Below, one piece after another: positions 10,129 through 21,132 of a DNA stretch of 64,000 bases (the first letter of the stretch is position 1; every line of letters starts with the position of its first letter). A program made the translations under genes and the position numbers. The notes under the pieces were generated by a model. That model saw nothing but the letters and a program-made list of their open reading frames with translations, had not been told where the DNA came from and searched no databases. Source of the DNA: Zygnema cylindricum (Eukaryota > Streptophyta > Zygnematophyceae > Zygnematales > Zygnemataceae); the NCBI GenBank assembly GCA_037447655.1, contig JBBHKE010001659.1, forward strand, positions 1 through 64,000, in the 5' to 3' direction.

Positions 10129-10965
10129 GCCCTAAACTGCTTGTATTCAATAGATCTAACCAATGTTATGGAAGGCTCTTATGGAAGGACACCTCGAGTA
10201 GAAAGAACTTCTTCATGTGGTGGATAAATCAGTTACAAAAATATCATTAGGATCAGATGATGAAGGATCTGAAGAGATGGAAAATACAAAAGTAAGAAAC
10301 TTGCTCTTTCAGAGTATTTCTGAAGATATTTCATGTCTTGTATCAAGTTTAAGGATGCTACTGATATTTGGAATGAACTACAAGAAATGTATCAGGTGTC
10401 AAACTTACTACAACAGACTGTGATAGATCAGATGATTCAGAATTACAAGTATACATGAGGATCTATGATCGGATATATCAATGGATTTCAGAGACTGTAT
10501 GCAAAAGCTGCAAGAGCAGGAAAAATATATAAAGCTAATGAGCACGTTTTTCAATTAGTATGTCGTTTACTTCCAGAGTATAGGTGTGTGTTGCAGCAAT
10601 TACAAATGCACAAACAAGAAAATTGGAAATGGTCACAAGTTGTAAGTTTGATTCTAGTTGAAGAGTCAAATTTACAAATAATGGGAGGTGGTCTATCTGT
10701 TTAAGTTTTGTCATCTCAATATCAAAAACCGAAAGTTACTAATCAAGGGAGCTATGATGAATCTAAAGACAAGACTTGTTACTATTGTCATAAACCAAGA
10801 CATTTCAAGCGAAATTGTTATTTGTACCTCAAGGAGATCAACAAAGGAAAGAAGCCTTTCAAAGAGAAAAACAAAGAAGGAGTACTTCTGAGCGAAAAGG
10901 AAGAAGATATTGAAGTGGCATCATTCCTTGAAGAGTTTGTTTGCATGTCTAAAACATGAGAAGAC
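10129..10965 (+). pseudogene. Copia-I gag (broken)
   Basis: Pieces in several frames are seen. The piece 10465-10704 has the copia gag LVCRLLPEYRCVLQQLQ block. The piece 10708-10959 contains CYYCHKPRHFKRNCY, a zinc knuckle with C-x2-C-x4-H-x4-C spacing. Frameshifts near 10200 and 10700 and stops near 10424 and 10459 break it. Confidence 0.85.
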
Positions 10966-10974
10966 TCATTATTT

Positions 10975-11160
10975 TTCGGATGGATCATGGATTCAGGAGC
11001 ATCTGCTTATATGTGCAAAGACAAATAATTTTTTGTTACTCTTCAACAAAATAGCTCAAACGAAAATTTATTGATGTAATGGAACCAGTGAGATATCTAC
11101 AGCAAAAAGGAAAAAATATTTTGCATGTGAAGATAGGAAGTGATATAGTCAAATGAATGT
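10975..11160 (+). pseudogene. Copia-I protease (broken)
   Basis: WIMDSGASAYMCKDK at 10981-11026 is the copia protease active site (D-S-G-A-S) with its typical downstream Cys. A TAA follows at about 11027. Confidence 0.85.
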
Positions 11161-12480
11161 TAGAAAATATGTTATATGTTCCTCGCTTTACAAAGAATTT
11201 GTTTTCTACATCGGTTGCGGCCAAACGAAGATTTAATGTAATCATCGAAAGAAGTCGGCAGATTATCACTAAGAATGGTCAAACGTTTCTAGAAGGCATT
11301 CTAAGTGAAAACAACATGGTTAGGATCATCATGGGAAATAAAAATCAACATTTTGGACTGTACTCAAGAGAGTTGTCTGATCACGAATTGTGGCATAAAC
11401 GTTTTGGTCATATAAACTATGATAAACTGAATATGATGTATGAAGACAAAGTGGTGGATGGCTTAAAGTGTTCAGTCACATCAGATGTTTGTGATGGTTT
11501 TGCTCTCGGAAAAAAACACAATTTACCTTTTCCAAAAGACAAGGCCAGTAGAGCAAAGTCCTAGAAGTAATTCACTCAGATATATGGAGATCCTCCAAAA
11601 AGGAGTCACTCAGTAAGAAAAAGTATATGGCTACTTTTACAGATGATTGGTCTAGATATAGTATGCTATACTTTATTCAAAACAAAGAAGAAGTTTTTTC
11701 AAAATCTCAAGAATTCAAGGCATTGGTGAAAAAACAACAAGGAGTATCAATATTACAACTACGAATAGACAATGGAGGTGAATACATATCAAAGGAGTTT
11801 GCTGAGCTAACAGTTCCCCATACACCTGTACAAAATGGAGTAGCATACACCTATACAAAATGGAGTAGCTGAACGGCTTCTTGACTGAAAGTGCAAGGAG
11901 CATGCTGGCAGACAAAGGAATGGAGTCAAAATTTTGGGAAGAGGCATTTAATTGTGCAAATTATATCAAGAACAGAGTAAGTACAATAGCAGTAGAAAAT
12001 GGAAAAAACTTCAAATGAATTGTGGACACGAAAACGACCAGATGTTAGTCATCTAAGAGTTTTTGGTAGCAAAGTATTTTATCTAGATAATGATCAAACC
12101 AAGTCGAAAATGGATCCAAAGGGAAGACCTGGAATCCTAATCGGATATGATCAAAATGCAAAAGGATATAGAGTATATGATCTACTTACTTATGATGTCC
12201 ATGTATTAAGAAATATGATAGGCAAAGACGAAGGAAAAACTAAAGACCTATTTCAACAAATTATTATTCCATCATATCAGGAGTACATTTTACTAGAGGA
12301 AAAAGATAACAAAATTAAAGAACCAAACGAGGTACAAAGAAATGACGACAAGACATCAACAGATATGGAAACTTCAAATCATCAAGAATAATCTCATAAG
12401 GATATCAGAGTACTAGGAGGGAGACAACCAAATATATCAACGTCAATAATTTCGGGAGGAAGAAGAACAAATTAAGACTT
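11157..12480 (+). pseudogene. Copia-I GAG-pre-integrase and integrase (broken)
   Basis: The frame at 11157-11564 holds NMLYVPRFTKNLFST-like and LWHKRFGHINYDKL blocks (His pair of the HHCC zinc site), then CDGFALGKK, where the last Cys is replaced by Phe. The core has TDDWSRYSMLYF (Asp, about 11640) and LRIDNGGEYISKEF (Asp, about 11766). A 25-bp tandem duplication at 11820-11869 disrupts the sequence just before the catalytic Glu region. The C-terminal integrase region is open at 11999-12391. Confidence 0.88.
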
Positions 12481-12492
12481 CAAAAAAACAAT

Positions 12493-13507
12493 ATGGTATT
12501 TGCTCTATCTGCCCAATCCAATGAACCACTTACTTTGCAAGAGGCTTTAGAAAGTCTAGAAAAAGAGAGATGGAAGGAAGCTATCCATGAGGAGATGAAT
12601 TCTATTTTGAAGGCACAAACTTGGGATTTAGTAGAATTACCTCTAGATAGAAAAGCTATTGGATGTAAATGGGTGTTTAAACTAAAGCTAAATCCAGATA
12701 ATACAATAGAGAGATATAAAGCAAGGTTGGTAGCCAAGGGATGTAATCAAAAGGAGGGAATAGACCATGAAGAGACATTTTCCCCCGTAGTAAGATTTCC
12801 TTCAATCAGAATACTCCTAAGTATAGTTGTTATAAAAGACATGGACGTAAAACAAATGGACCTAAATATGGCCTTCTTGAATAGAGGACTAGAAGAAGAA
12901 ATCTACATGGAAAACCGGAAAGATTTATTGAACAAAAAAACAAAGGACTCGTATGTGAAATGATTACATCATTGTATAGACTTAAACAAGCTCCTACGAG
13001 ATGGAATGCCAAACTAGATGAATTTTTGACTAAACTAAGATATCAAAGAATTAGTTCACATTATTAAGTATATGTATTAAACCCAAAAGATAAAGAAAGA
13101 GTGTTATATATTGCAATTTTTGTAGATGACCTACTAATCATTAGGAAATGTAAGGAACAAATTCAAAAGCTAAAGGAAGAATTTTGTAAGGAATTTGATA
13201 TGAAAGATATTGGAGAAGCAAAATATATTCTAGGAATACAAATGGAAAGAAAATAAGAAAAGAAAATCATAAAATTAACATAGAAAGAGGCCATAAAGAA
13301 TATTTTAAGATATATTAACTTCGGTTCAGCTAACAGTTGTATCACACCTTTGGATATCAAGAAGAAAAAGCAGGAACAGGATGAAGAAGAGGATGAGAAG
13401 ATAAATGTACCTTATAGAGAAATTGTGGGAACTCTTATTCACTTCATGAACTGTACAAGACCAGACATAGCACTTGCACTAGGAATACTTTGCAGAAGTT
13501 TGCAGGA
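12493..13507 (+). pseudogene. Copia-I reverse transcriptase (broken)
   Basis: The frame at 12493-12963 opens with the copia RT start (LQEALESLEKERWKEAIHEE) and contains GCKWVFKLKLNPDNTIERYK and KARLVAKGCNQKEGID. Downstream pieces include FVDDLLI (catalytic Asp pair at about 13118-13130) and FDMKDIGEAKYILGIQ. In-frame stops lie near 12961, 13066, 13253 and 13280. Confidence 0.9.
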
Positions 13508-13812
13508 CCCAAGGAAATTTGACTGGAATACGGCCAAGAGAATTTTTAAGATATCTTATTGGAACAACATATATATGGTTACACTTGGGAGGAGATTCAA
13601 TCAACATCCAAACTTGGAGCGATGCAAGTTATGGAGATGACATCACGAAGAAATCAACAATACCCAAGGAAATCTGACTTGAATACGGCCAAGAGAGTTT
13701 TAAGATATCTTATTGGAACAACAGATATATGGTTACACTTGGGAGGAGATTCAATCAACATCTAAACTTGGAGCGATGCAAGTTATAGAGATGACATCAC
13801 CAAGAAATCAAC
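13508..13812 (+). repeat. 155-bp tandem duplication inside Copia-I pol
   Basis: Segment 13508-13662 is repeated at 13663-13812 with few differences. It covers the end of RT and the start of RNase H. The period of 155 is not a multiple of three, so the duplication itself breaks the frame. Confidence 0.92.
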
Positions 13813-14240
13813 ATCTAGATACATTTTGAAGATTGGACAAGGCAAGTGCTGCTGGGGGAGTAAACTTCAAAAGGTGACAGCTCAGTCAACAATAGGATCT
13901 GAATTCTTAGCAGTTAGCATGGCAGTAAAAGAAATCATTTGGGTAAAAGCTTTTCTACAACAATTAGGATGGATGCAGCATAGATCTCAAGTTTTATTCT
14001 GTGAAAATCAAGCCGCCAAAGCTGTAGCAAACAATCCTAAACATCATTTCAAAAGTAAACATATTGACATCAGACTCAATATTGTCGAAAAAAATTGTCG
14101 AAAAAAACATACAAGACAGAGTTATTAAAATGCAGCATGTGTCAGACTCACAGATGATGGATGACATGATGACTAAGGCACTACCAGGTCCTAAGTTACA
14201 GTTTTGCAGATCAGAAAGCAAATTACTCCTAAGTGGCTAA
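13813..14240 (+). pseudogene. Copia-I RNase H (broken)
   Basis: The frame at 13826-14128 has WGSKLQKVTAQSTIGSEFLA (Glu), FCENQAAKAVANNPKHHFKS (an Asn-Gln variant of the usual DN), and then the HIDIRLNIV block. A 13-base direct repeat near 14080-14106 shifts the frame before the MTKALPG-like terminus at about 14170-14190. Confidence 0.88.
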
Positions 14241-14321
14241 AATAGTATAGCAAAGACAAAAAATTTAGGGGAGTAATTCTGTTAAAATTCATATATATAA
14301 GAGAATACATAGATAGAAGTT

Positions 14322-14329
14322 AAGGGGAG
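14322..14329 (+). other. Copia-I polypurine tract
   Basis: AAGGGGAG lies directly before the 3' LTR. A similar AGGGGAG word lies at about 14268. Confidence 0.8.
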
Positions 14330-15183
14330 TATTGGAATTAACTTCAATCTGTAGCGATGAATTTTACTCGTCGTTAACTTCAAACTGTAGCGGTGAACTT
14401 TTCTCGTTGTTGTAACCAATTATTTCCCCGAAATCAGGGAAATAGGAACGCCAACAAATGTCGGTCGAATATTCTCAAAAGTATACCACGTCGGATATTT
14501 TTCAAAAGTATGCCGCGTCACCTTAAAATACGACGTCACTGCAACATAATTGAAACGACTAAGTACCGCGGGAAATATGAATTTGAAACAGTAACTGGAA
14601 AATCCGGTGTAACTCAACTGAACATTGAAGTTTATATTTTTTCAAACTTGGTAAGAAATTTCAAATTTCTTAGTTTACAAAAATTTGAATGTTTCAATCC
14701 AGTGTAGCTTAGTTCGTTATGTTCAATAGTGTTAGTTTAGGGAGTATATAATTACCATTGTAGGAAATAGAAGATCATCAGATTTGTTTACATTGTATGT
14801 TTTTACATTTTTCTCTATTTCAATCTGATATTACATTTTCTTTGAAATTTTGTGTAAGTCTGAATGTAAATATTGAATTGTAAATCTGGTCAAGTTTAAT
14901 CTAAGTTACTCATAAGGTTGTTATGGTCAAAAGGGAAGTAGTTATCTGAATGGTAGTATGATAAATTGTCTTCAAGGTCTGACATCTGATTTCTTTAAAG
15001 CAAATAGATCTAAGGGGGACAGGTTATGTGTCCAAAGGTTATTAAAAGTTGAGACTTACAGATAACAAAAGTCAAGATACTTCGAAGGAATTTGTTAATA
15101 TGGAATTTGTGAGAGTGTTGTTTAGGCAGTTTAAGGTTGCTTAGCTGTAAGTGATCAATCAATATGGACGATCAAAGTTTACA
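14330..15183 (+). repeat. Copia-I 3' LTR
   Basis: 854 bp, uninterrupted. It supplies the empty-site sequence that proves the chromovirus insertion into the 5' copy. It is followed by the duplication CAAGA (15184-15188). Confidence 0.94.
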
Positions 15184-15188
15184 CAAGA

Positions 15189-16430
15189 GCGAATAAAGAT
15201 CCACCAAAAAGATCAACTTGTCATGTGCCGATTGTAGAGGAAAGAGGGGCAAACCACTATTTGTTGAGAAAGAAAGGATATTGGTCAAAGAATAGAAGGT
15301 TTGCACAGAAGGAAAGTTCTATAAAATCACAGTAGTGGCAATCCAAAAGCTTTGATGAAATAACGAAACATTAACTCGGAGGACAACCCAGACTCGATGG
15401 AGCTCCAACAAAGCCCGACTTTTCATGGAAAACAACCTCGCTACCCTCACACATTCCAAACAAATGAGATGGAAAGGAATTATGAGAGTTTGAGTTTTAT
15501 AAAGTTGGCACAGGCTACCAATTAGCGTAGTGACGGTGATGGGGCTGGTCCTCCCGTTTTGCTCGGTGACTGTCCCTCGAGGAGACGTCATGGGGGAAAC
15601 ACAAATCCTAAAAGGAATGTTTCCACTGGGAATAAAGGAACTAACTCGAAAAAACGCATCAAAGGCCAAGACATCACGCTGCATGGGCCCCTTACTGAAA
15701 GGTGGAGGGAAGTGGCAAGTGTTTTTGGTGAAATCCCGATAAAGAATAAGATACCATAAAGGCTCAAAGGTATTGATGGATGGGGACGAAGGGTTGGGAG
15801 GTAGAGGGATGGGGCACCCGAAGGACCTCAATTGTTTTAAGAAATAGAGGATGACTGAATGGTTGGCAAGAAAGAAGGAAGTGGAAGGAAGGAAGGGAAG
15901 TGCAGTCAGAGACGGTAAACGAAACGGCGACAACTATTTTGTATGCCGGGCGCAACGGGCCTTAACCACAAAATAATATTGAAACCTATGACATTGTAAA
16001 TGGGTAGAGTTGTGTTTGCTATATTTGGGTGGATAAGATGGGAGAGGGAGAAAGGAGCATAGTTTTGTTGCCTAACATGGTCGGTTGATCAAAAAGGCAA
16101 AGAGGGATACGGAACAGGAAACAGTGGCTTGTTTCTTTGTGTTCTTATTTTTGCCACCCTTTTGTTGTTCGAATTTGTAAAAAAAATGTAGGTACCTATC
16201 CCTTGGGTGTCGTTACTTTTAGTTTTTCCTCCACAGGTCCGGTTTGTGAATGTATGGAAATGAAGGCAGAGGAAACAGTCACCTTCTGCCATGGCCCTCC
16301 TTCTCCAGCCAAAAGATGCCTTGCCAAATGGTTTCCCACGATCCCTGTGACTCCGACAACGAGAGCCACATGGCGGTCTGTGGTTCGAGCCAAAGCCTCC
16401 GTTATGGAAACTTTCGCTTCACCTCCAGAC
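15189..16430. other. unassigned flank; possible decayed coding region
   Basis: A 204-codon open frame lies on the minus strand (15319-15933) with competing frames on both strands. I recognise no motif. It could be the continuation of the minus-strand retroelement cut by Copia-I, or chance. No host gene can be supported. Confidence 0.3.
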
Positions 16431-16439
16431 ATGGTGAAA

Positions 16440-16476
16440 GCAACTGTGAATTGTAGGAGAGAGAGCGAGAGAGAGC

Positions 16477-16567
<91 letters not shown>

Positions 16568-16815
16568 CTACTGTGACTTGTAGAAGAGAAATTAACTGTG
16601 AATTGTGAGAGAGAAGGGAAGCAGAGAGGGAAGGGGAGAGAGAGAGAGAGAGAGAGTGTGTTTTATTGTGAATTGTGAGAGAAAGAGAGAGGACTTTACT
16701 GGAAATCGTGTGTGTGGGGGGGGAGATGGAGAAAACTTTACTGTGAATTGCATGGGAGAGCGAGAGTTCCACTGTGAATTATAATTATAAGACAAAGAGA
16801 GTTGTGAGAGAGAGA
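16440..16815. repeat. GA-rich microsatellite array
   Basis: A long (GA)n run at about 16460-16566 is followed by further purine runs. These are separated by a recurring ACTGTGAATTGTGAGAGA-like module (about 16443, 16567, 16593, 16669, 16739 and 16770), i.e. an irregular minisatellite. Open frames through it (Arg/Glu or Leu/Ser repeats) are artefacts. Confidence 0.9.
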
Positions 16816-17207
16816 AGTTGAGAGGAATGAGAGCTTTGACACTAATATTAATGTTGCATTCCGATGTCTATTGTACGGACACAATCAGCCAGCTCAGACA
16901 TGCAAGAGTCGCAACCAATACTCACCCTTTAAAATATTTTGTCTCCGACCATTCAGGAGCCTCCTTCCCCCGCACTTTCCCATTCGTCCAAGAAAGGCTC
17001 TCCGAGAGCTGCTTGGCCTCCAGGCTCCATGAGTCTGCGATGCCGAAAATCCGGAAGAGAAAAAGAACCATGCGCGCCACCTGGCCGTCTCACATGGCTT
17101 CAATATTCAGACATGGTTTCTGGCGTTCGCACTTCTGGCTTCAGTACAAGTGCAGTTCAGTACATTATAGTATAGAATGGTACAGTACAGTACAGTTCAG
17201 TATAGTA
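16816..17207. other. no gene; GTACA-rich repeat at the end
   Basis: No domain is visible in the short frames. From about 17158 to 17207 there is an irregular run of tacagt/gtaca words leading into the next TIR element. Confidence 0.4.
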
Positions 17208-17424
17208 CAGTACACCGTGAATCGTTATTACTTATTAGCCTTATGTACTCTATATCGGCACCCCAAAATATTGACATTGATACCTTAAATAGAATAAATT
17301 ACACTATTTAAGGACGTGGACCATAATCTGCCACGTCTCCTGGCACTAAATTTGAATGAATGACGCTAATATTTTCTTTACACTAATAATTTATATACGT
17401 TAATAACGATTCAAGGTGTACTGT
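17208..17424 (+). mobile_element. short TIR element (MITE), copy A of a head-to-head pair
   Basis: It starts CAGTACACCGTGAATCGTTA and ends with the inverted form AACGATTCAAGGTGTACTG. The interior carries an ACGTGGACCATAATCTGCCA block that is repeated, inverted, in 17461-17668. It is non-coding and would need a transposase in trans. Confidence 0.85.
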
Positions 17425-17449
17425 ACAGTACACCTTGAATCGTTATTAG
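17402..17449. repeat. 48-bp perfect palindrome at the MITE junction
   Basis: Two element ends meet head to head around ACTGTACAGT (17421-17430), giving a perfect inverted repeat of 24-base arms with no spacer. It resembles a joined-ends junction. Confidence 0.9.
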
Positions 17450-17460
17450 CGTATATAAAC

Positions 17461-17668
17461 AGTACACCTTGAATCGTTATTAGCATATATAAATTATTAG
17501 TGTAAAGAAAATATTAGTATCATTCATTCTAGTTTAGTGCCAGGAGACGTGGCAGATTATGGTCCACGTCCTTAATTAGTGTAATTTAATTTATTTAAGG
17601 TATCAATGTCAACATTTTAGGGTGCCGATATAGAGTACATAAGGCTAATAACGATTCAAGGTGTACTG
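17461..17668 (-). mobile_element. short TIR element (MITE), copy B (inverted)
   Basis: This is the reverse complement of 17208-17424 with substitutions, and it has the same CAGTACACC termini. The 36 bases between the two copies contain a third, partial terminus (17427-17460). Confidence 0.85.
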
Positions 17669-17784
17669 TTCCACAGCTTGTAGGTTTGACAATCGGCCCT
17701 CGGTTTGTTCTTTGTGGCGACCCATGGGCATGACGAACCATCGTGCAACATGTCTCGTCCGTACTTTAGATGAAGCTACAGCGC

Positions 17785-18243
17785 CAATCGTTATTAGCGT
17801 TGTGTACACTAATTCAGTCCCGCTTTTTTTTATTTTTATTCTCCATTAGTGTAGTTCATTCTATTTTTTTCTTTATTCTATTTAGGGTTTTTTTCAGTAC
17901 GTTGACTCTTAAATAGAGTGGTGTACGGTCAGTGTCCAACCGTATATTACTGTACCTTTTTAAGTTAAAAAGTACAATAAATTAGTTTTAGTAACCGCGG
18001 ACGCATGAGAATGTGAGTTATAAAAAGGAAAAAAAACCAGGTCGTAAAAAATCTCGTTCGCGCATATTCGTCCGGCAGCCGCGTTTCGACCGTGTGAATG
18101 TACAATTTGTCAGATTTTGTACGGAGACCTATATTAGTGTAAGCATGTTTGCGACCGACATTTTTTTTCTCAAAGATCCAAATTACCATAATGAAACAAT
18201 TTGAATGTATGATTTTTTCCAAAATTTTCAAATTCTTAAATAG
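17785..18243. mobile_element. diverged member of the TACACC TIR family
   Basis: It begins with an AATCGTTATTAGCGT terminus-like word. It shares, in order, a GTGGTGTACGGTC block, a CGTATATTACTGTACC-like block and a GAATGTACAATTTGTC block with 19456-20009, 30090-30645 and 39176-39795. Its right end is unclear. Confidence 0.55.
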
Positions 18244-18477
18244 CTTATACCACTGTAAGACCGATCATTTTTATTGCAAAAATTGCGATGGAAACCCATC
18301 TTAGTACCAAAATGGTAGAACTGAAAAAAAACATTTGGAGACTACAAGAGTCACAAAAAAGTAATTTACGCCTAAAAGCAAAAATGAAAGACAACAAAAC
18401 TAATAAGAGCAAAGAACAAAAACAAAACAATAACAGACTGAGACCGCCTACAAAATGAAAAAGCCTAGACTAGACTA
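18244..18477. other. no recognisable feature
   Basis: AT-rich, with nothing supported. Confidence 0.4.
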
Positions 18478-19260
18478 CCCTTAGGCAAACTAAGGTCCAC
18501 AACCACGGAGATCATGGATGTGAACAGGGTCCCTTGGCGGAAGGTCTGGAAGACCCCGCCGATCATCCGCGAGTGTGCTACGTCGAAGGAGAGCCGCCGC
18601 TTGCGCACGTTGAAGTGCAATTGAGACACGCTGACGGTAAAACGCAACTAATAGACTTGATGGAGGACTCCCTGGACCTCGAGATTCAAACGTTCTTCGC
18701 GCACACTGTCGAAGGAAGTCATCGAAAGACTTGTCCAAAGAACCAAAAATCTCCACTGCAAATGGGAGAAAAAGGTCCGACGGGTCTCGGTGAGCGTAGT
18801 CTCGTTCTTTTGTAGCCGCTGCATCCCGAGCCGCCACACCTGAATGCAAAGCAGCGCGAGATGAAATGTGTGTCCCGGTTGGATCCGTGAGGACCACATC
18901 GCCAAGTGTCCTCCCATCACCATGAAGAAAAACTAAGTCAACCCGAGGGCTGCGAGAACCCTTAGATTGGGGCCGAGGTGGAAGTATATTAGAAACCTCA
19001 CGTTTCACAGTGTAGCCCGCCTCGGCACCAATGGCAGCAATGGCATCTCGCACCAAATCATGCGCGACAGTTCGTTCCCCACCATGCGAGCAACGAAGCA
19101 AATGGATTCCTTCAGCATCAATAACTTGGTTACAAACGCACCGAGGCCCCCTAAAAGCGGAGGGTGAGGCAAACCTAGCCGCAAGCGTACAGCAGATAGT
19201 CAGACGAAAGACGGAGTGTCGAAAAAGTTGGTGTTGCAGAAGCCTTTGTGAGTTGATGTT
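18478..19260 (-). pseudogene. non-LTR retroelement C-terminal fragment (copy 2)
   Basis: One minus-strand frame is open from about 19257 to 18490. Visible in order are QRLLQHQLFR, a C-x-C pair (PRCVCNQVIDAEG) followed by HLLRCSHGGERTVAHD (a CCHC-like zinc motif), then VDLVFLHGDGRTLGDVVLTD, whose two Asp residues before hydrophobic strands fit a PD-(D/E)XK-like restriction-type nuclease. The ATKERDYAHRD block and the AFYRQRVSIALQRAQAAAL helix follow. The reverse transcriptase part is missing, so it is 5'-truncated as LINE copies usually are. The family assignment is from memory. The nuclease role is inference. Confidence 0.65.
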
Positions 19261-19417
19261 TTTTTACCAAATAACGCTAATCATTTATTCCCAGTTTGAA
19301 CCGCTGTTTGAGCTATTCTGAAAACAGGTCAGTTGAAACTTAAACAAAATGTCTGAAACTTCGTACTTGTATTAGAAGGTACAATTTGCCTGTAAAATTA
19401 ACCTGTTTAATATAGGG

Positions 19418-20090
19418 AATTGCTAATCGCAGTAACAATTTTAGCTGCGCGCAGGTACACTGCGAATTGTCATTAGAGTATATAACCCTAATTTGGGTTT
19501 CTGAAATTTTGGTTTTTCTTTTTAAATAGTATACATGATTTAAAATTTTCCTTTACGTTAATTAAGGTGCAATACAAAATAGCGTAAAGAACGAAAGTAC
19601 AACAAGATATAAATAGTGTGGTGTACAGTCGATGTCAGACCGTACATAAATGTACCCTTTCAAGTAAAAATATTAAAAAAATGAATTAAATCAGACGCGC
19701 ACGGATAGGAACATGCGCTCAAAAAACGGGATTCATCTTGTCGCATAACTGCCGTAAATTAGTCCAACATGTACAGATATTTAAATTTCGCGACGGCGTA
19801 CGATTTCTAATATTTTGTACAAATACATATATTAATCTATACAATTGTCCGACAATTATTCCTTTTTATGCAACACCCAAATCAGCATTAACGCCAAAAT
19901 TAGAATACACCTTTTTTTTGCAATTTTTCAAATTCCTAATTAGCATTAATAACGATATTTTGTTCTCAACACTAATTAAAATTTGACACTAATAACGATT
20001 CGTGGTGTACTTGCATTACCTTGTCAAATATTGTACATTTGAAGTACATATTTGTACAAGTTACGTACCGTAGTGGTATTAGACATTCAG
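19418..20090 (+). mobile_element. partial foldback element arm, interrupted by a TIR element
   Basis: 19418-19455 (GGGAATTGCTAATCGCAG...GCGCGCAGG) and 20020-20075 (TCAAATATTGTACATTTGAA...ACGTACC) together match the first 110 bp of the foldback element at 31150. The match is split by 19456-20009. Only one arm is present. Confidence 0.75.
19456..20009 (+). mobile_element. TACACC-family TIR element
   Basis: It starts TACACTGCGAATTGTCATTA and ends AATAACGATTCGTGGTGTA, imperfect terminal inverted repeats with TA at both borders. It is collinear with 39176-39795. It has no coding capacity. Confidence 0.75.
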
Positions 20091-21132
20091 GGGAGGTCCT
20101 ATTTGGCAGGCGGCGGAGACCTTCAAGGAGGATTTTGCCCGGGCAATGGAAATCCCTCTCAGTTATTGATAAGGACAGAAAATTATCGCGCGAAGCGAGG
20201 AATTTTTTTTTTAGGGGTCTCCTCGCTGATTAGGTTAGATGGACAAAAATAAACCAAAAACAAGCAAAGTGTTCATACTTACAACGTTCTCATATAGAGC
20301 ATTCACCACAAATAGCGTCACGCGCGTCGCATGAAAACATGTAAATCGCGTTCGCGGCTAAAAATATCTACATTATATAATCAACGTTCACACTTTAAGC
20401 ACTACCATTTAATCCGCCGAACAACTCAGTCGCGCGTCACGTGTGAACACTTGACCTTTGGCATTAAAACAAAAAAAAAATTAGCCGCGCTTCACGTGAG
20501 AACACTTCACCTATGACATTAAAAACAAAACAAAAAAGTACAATCATAATGTCGTCGTTTGGCGCCGCATGCGTAATTTTTTTAATACGCTACGTTAAAT
20601 GAGGATCATACGCGAAGAGTATAAAAATATCCTACGGTCATCATTGAAGTAGTATTTTGAAAGGAGGACAAGGTATTCTGAAAGTGGAGAAGTTGTGTTA
20701 TATTCAAATTTTAAAGAGTACAAGACAAATCTGCGTGTACGATCTACTTACTCCAAAATGTGACGTTATTTATCGATTTCCGTACAGTTGAAAGTGACGT
20801 ACTTTTCAATGTAGATTAACTCTCCTCGCGGATGTCAGTACGTGGTAATATTGAATTCCGTACTCTCCAATGTAGATTACCTCTGAACGCGAATTGCGCA
20901 CGATCCGTACTCTCCAATGTACATTAATTTTCCGCGCGAATTTAGTACACTTAAATGTGAACCAACTTTTTTTTGCAGTATGAATTGCAAATGATTACCT
21001 TTCAAATTGTATCGTTTTAAAACGCAATTAAATATGGACGTACATTAATCTATTTATTACGTGCACTTTAACCATAGGTTTTGATTTACGTTTTAACATA
21101 TCTAGTGTTAAAACCTAAAGCTAAATTTTACA
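20091..21132. other. no gene; short direct repeats
   Basis: Three copies of a CAATGTAGATTA(A/C)-type module with a CCGTACTCTC lead occur at about 20810-20930 (period about 60). Two copies of a CGCG(T/C)TCACGTG(T/A)GAACACTT module occur at about 20431-20520. No domain is visible in any frame. Confidence 0.5.

Larger units (their letters stand above)
2033..15183 (+). mobile_element. Ty1/copia LTR retrotransposon, Copia-I (interrupted, decayed)
   Basis: The element is bounded by near-identical LTRs. The 5' LTR is split into 2033-2677 and 9890-10114, and the 3' LTR is 14330-15183. It is flanked by a perfect 5-bp target-site duplication, CAAGA, at 2028-2032 and 15184-15188. The internal order is gag with a CCHC knuckle, protease, integrase, RT, RNase H, which is the Pseudoviridae/copia order (integrase before RT). 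The primer site at 10115 is GGTTATGGGCCCAC and a purine tract lies at 14322-14329. A complete Ty3/gypsy element is nested in the 5' LTR. Stops, frameshifts and internal duplications show that it is dead. Confidence 0.95.

Noticed and set aside
15319-15933. 204-codon minus-strand gene
   Set aside because: No recognisable motif, competing frames on both strands, no upstream ATG context, and it flanks a dead retroelement. Kept as unassigned.
16419-16795. Arg/Glu and Leu/Ser repeat frames across the GA tract
   Set aside because: They are artefacts of a dinucleotide microsatellite on both strands.
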